From Treponema sp. (GTDB taxonomy: Bacteria > Spirochaetota > Spirochaetia > Treponematales > Treponemataceae): a DNA stretch of 64,000 nt. Both the position numbers and the translations under genes were made by a program. The DNA lies in contig JAKSLX010000003.1 in NCBI GenBank assembly GCA_024400915.1, positions 62,001 through 126,000 of the forward strand, written 5' to 3'. The notes beneath the pieces are model-generated. The model was not told the DNA's origin. It saw only the letters and a list, made by a program, of their open reading frames with translations, and searched no databases. Below are positions 62,653-64,000 of this stretch, one piece after another; the stretch's first letter is position 1, and every line of letters starts with the position of its first letter.

Positions 62653-63105
62653 ATGGCTTCAAAGAAAACAGAATCGGAAAAAACAGTTGTTTTTAAAAAG
62701 GAAATCAAGGAACTTCTTGACAGCGGAATCAAGGCTTCCAAGAAGGGTTTGAAAAAAGCAGGTGCAGCCCTTAGCGAATTCGGGGATGTATCAGTTATAA
62801 AAATTGACATTACAAAGTACAAGGTAAAGCTTGAGAAAAAATATGTTGAGCTTGGAAAAATCTGCTCGGAAATTCTTCTTGATAAAAAAACAGGCAGTGT
62901 AGGCAGAAAAACTGAAGGTGTTGAAGAAATCCTTGCTGAAGTTGAAAAACTCAAGAAGAAAATTTCTGCAGAAGAAAAGAAACTAAAGGAAAAATGCAAG
63001 AAGGATGCAAAAACTGCTCCTGCAAAGAAAACCACTGCTAAGAATACTGATTCAAAAAAGCCTTCTGTAAAGGCAACGGCAAAAAAATCAGCTTCTAAGA
63101 AATAA
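62653..63105 (+). CDS. Lysine-rich coiled-coil protein with histone-like tail
   Basis: A 150-residue basic protein. Residues 1-110 are helical and rich in Lys, Glu and Leu with coiled-coil character (VEEILAEVEKLKKKISAEE region). The last 40 residues are Lys, Ala, Thr and Ser repeats (KKTTAKNTDSKKPSVKATAKK) like histone-H1 or Alba-type tails in bacteria. No enzymatic domain is seen; nucleic-acid binding is plausible but inferred from composition. It has its own promoter, the best ribosome site in the window (AGGAGG) and a terminator, suggesting strong independent expression. Confidence 0.75.
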   Translation: MASKKTESEKTVVFKKEIKELLDSGIKASKKGLKKAGAALSEFGDVSVIKIDITKYKVKLEKKYVELGKICSEILLDKKTGSVGRKTEGVEEILAEVEKLKKKISAEEKKLKEKCKKDAKTAPAKKTTAKNTDSKKPSVKATAKKSASKK

Positions 63106-63112
63106 TTGCTTC

Positions 63113-63148
63113 AAAGGCTGTCCAAAAACGGGCGGCCTTTATTTTATT
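63113..63148 (+). terminator. Rho-independent terminator
   Basis: AAAGGCTGTCC (63113-63123) pairs with GGGCGGCCTTT (63130-63140), 11 pairs with two G-U, loop AAAAAC, then ATTTTATT. It ends the lysine-rich protein gene. Confidence 0.8.
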
Positions 63149-63476
63149 CAAGATCCTTTTTTATTGTATCAATAGCTTCGGAAAGAGTTCTTGAGAAATT
63201 TTCGTTTAGTTCTACAAGATTTCCCTCTGCCTTTCCCCGCAGAACATTCTCTAGCATTTGCCCTGAGTAGGCGGCTTTTTCCGCAGCTATCTGTCTTGCA
63301 GCACCCTTGAAGGAATGAACGTAAGCAGCCGCTTCAAGAGAATTTTTCTGTTCCAGAGTTTCTAATTCTTTCAGACTGAATATTTTGTCATAAACAAATG
63401 ATCGTTCAAGTTCCTGTAGTAATTCTATTTCTTCGCCAACCATTTCCAATGCAAGGGCTCTGTTGAAAATTTCCAT
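63144..63476 (-). CDS. Stand-alone HPt phosphotransfer protein
   Basis: The 110-residue helical protein has the histidine-phosphotransfer motif AYVHSFKGAARQI, with the phospho-accepting His followed by S-F-K-G-A, and a four-helix-bundle pattern around it. It would shuttle phosphate between a hybrid kinase and a response regulator; no partner is adjacent. ATG 63476 has AAAGGAG 6 nt upstream; the frame is open to 63527 but that extension has no ribosome site. Divergent from the membrane-protein gene at the window end. Confidence 0.82.
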   Translation of the reverse strand: MEIFNRALALEMVGEEIELLQELERSFVYDKIFSLKELETLEQKNSLEAAAYVHSFKGAARQIAAEKAAYSGQMLENVLRGKAEGNLVELNENFSRTLSEAIDTIKKDLE

Positions 63477-63533
63477 TGCTTCTCCTTTGTTAAAATAAGC
63501 TTTTGTCTTCTTATAGTATCGCAGCAAAATATC

Positions 63534-63542
63534 TGTTATAAT
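63534..63542 (+). promoter_or_regulatory. Extended -10 promoter predicting a leaderless mRNA
   Basis: The sequence TGTTATAAT is a perfect extended -10 (TG, one base, TATAAT at 63537-63542), which can work without a good -35. Six nt separate it from the ATG at 63549. No ribosome site is present. Confidence 0.55.
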
Positions 63543-63548
63543 TATATC

Positions 63549-64000
63549 ATGAAAAATTTGACTTTAACATGCAAAATCAATCTTGCTGTATCAGCTGTTT
63601 TTACCTTGCTTTGCCTTTCTTTCAGGCCTGATGTTTCCCTTGCAGCATTTCCATTAGCCGTCTGCTTTACGGCCATAATGTATTTTTACACGTACAGGAC
63701 AATGATTGTTAAACTGGATGTTTCTCATATCAATGCAATCAGAAGATTTTTTCAGTATGAACCTTTTGTATATATTACTGCCTTTGTAATTCAGCGATCG
63801 GGTAAAGAAGGTTTTCCTCTTTTCTATGATGCAATCTGTTCCCTCGTCTGGGTTGCCATCCTTGTCATTTCCTTTAGAATTCAGTACATCATTTCTGAAA
63901 AGCGAATTGATTCCGTTTGCAATGAATGGAAGGAATACAGGGCTATGCATCCTGTTGTAAAAGCAAAGGGAACAAAGCGCATTGTTTTTGAAATCCTTGA
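63549..64000 (+). CDS. Membrane protein, 5' part (possible signal peptidase I)
   Basis: The frame is open from ATG 63549 to the end of the window (150 codons visible). It has about two N-terminal helices (residues 10-50), another at about 90-112, then a cytoplasmic charged stretch ending AKGTKRIVFEIL. The arrangement resembles the N-terminal region of treponeme type I signal peptidases, in which the catalytic domain follows; the catalytic Ser and Lys lie outside the window, so this is a guess. The start is predicted leaderless from an extended -10 box 6 nt upstream. Confidence 0.55.
   Translation, partial: MKNLTLTCKINLAVSAVFTLLCLSFRPDVSLAAFPLAVCFTAIMYFYTYRTMIVKLDVSHINAIRRFFQYEPFVYITAFVIQRSGKEGFPLFYDAICSLVWVAILVISFRIQYIISEKRIDSVCNEWKEYRAMHPVVKAKGTKRIVFEIL

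Noticed and set aside
1..64000. tRNA, rRNA, tmRNA, riboswitch or T-box
   Set aside because: All intergenic gaps are under about 240 nt and none shows a cloverleaf, GGTTCRANNCC box or a recognised riboswitch core by eye.

Overview
The window is a chromosomal segment of a spirochaete, almost certainly a Treponema. The evidence is the set of proteins (spirochaete-style EF-G standing outside a str operon, an LptD-like protein, a DUF115/Maf protein, many treponeme-type exported proteins of unknown role), the dense mixed-strand gene packing, and the AT-leaning base composition. It carries a complete branched-chain amino-acid ABC importer, SufS/SufU, a 2[4Fe-4S] ferredoxin and a TrpR-like repressor. 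That suggests a gut, rumen or oral treponeme rather than the reduced syphilis agent; the species assignment is inference. I see no phage, insertion sequence, CRISPR array, rRNA or tRNA. No gene-free gap exceeds 300 bases.

Layout. 1-8.5 kb: the 3' part of lepA, a Maf-like protein with a periplasmic-chaperone gene, a PurO-type IMP cyclohydrolase, a TrpR homologue, an intergenic small-RNA candidate, an exported protein, a LysM/M23 peptidase and a 57-residue ferredoxin. 8.6-15.1 kb: a housekeeping run recA-folK-scpA-scpB-rluB/rsuA-cmk-rpsA. 15.1-18.2 kb: a sigma-54 activator, a TPR membrane protein and a lipoprotein. 18.2-22.1 kb (minus): a response regulator with a degenerate HD-GYP domain, nadE and rlmJ. 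22.3-31 kb: fusA, a B12-type radical SAM protein, an HD protein, sufS-sufU, an RlmI-like methyltransferase and miaA. 31-45 kb: tatD, lnt with an unusual lysine-rich tail, a divergent galactokinase-like kinase, surE, TPR and NHL/VWA proteins, dinB, a large membrane protein, a GHKL-like ATPase, a lipoprotein and trmB. 45-64 kb: ligA, livKHMGF, an M23 peptidase, recJ, recO, uvrA, an lptD-like gene, a lysine-rich small protein, an HPt protein and the start of a membrane protein that may be signal peptidase I.

DNA maintenance is well represented (recA, recO, recJ, uvrA, ligA, dinB, scpAB). Envelope work is the second theme: lnt, lptD-like, two M23 peptidases, a PpiD/SurA-like chaperone and lipoproteins.

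The most interesting signals are not protein genes. (1) At 5969-6056 on the minus strand there is a compact two-hairpin RNA candidate. It has a good -10 box, a 13-bp stem with a C-rich loop complementary to Shine-Dalgarno sequences (including that of the adjacent trpR), and a terminator with nine T residues. (2) Eight genes have a -10-like box placed exactly 6-7 nt before the start codon and no Shine-Dalgarno sequence, which predicts leaderless mRNAs. (3) A heptanucleotide tandem array joins the sufS stop codon to the sufU ribosome-binding site, and the same unit recurs inverted upstream of uvrA.
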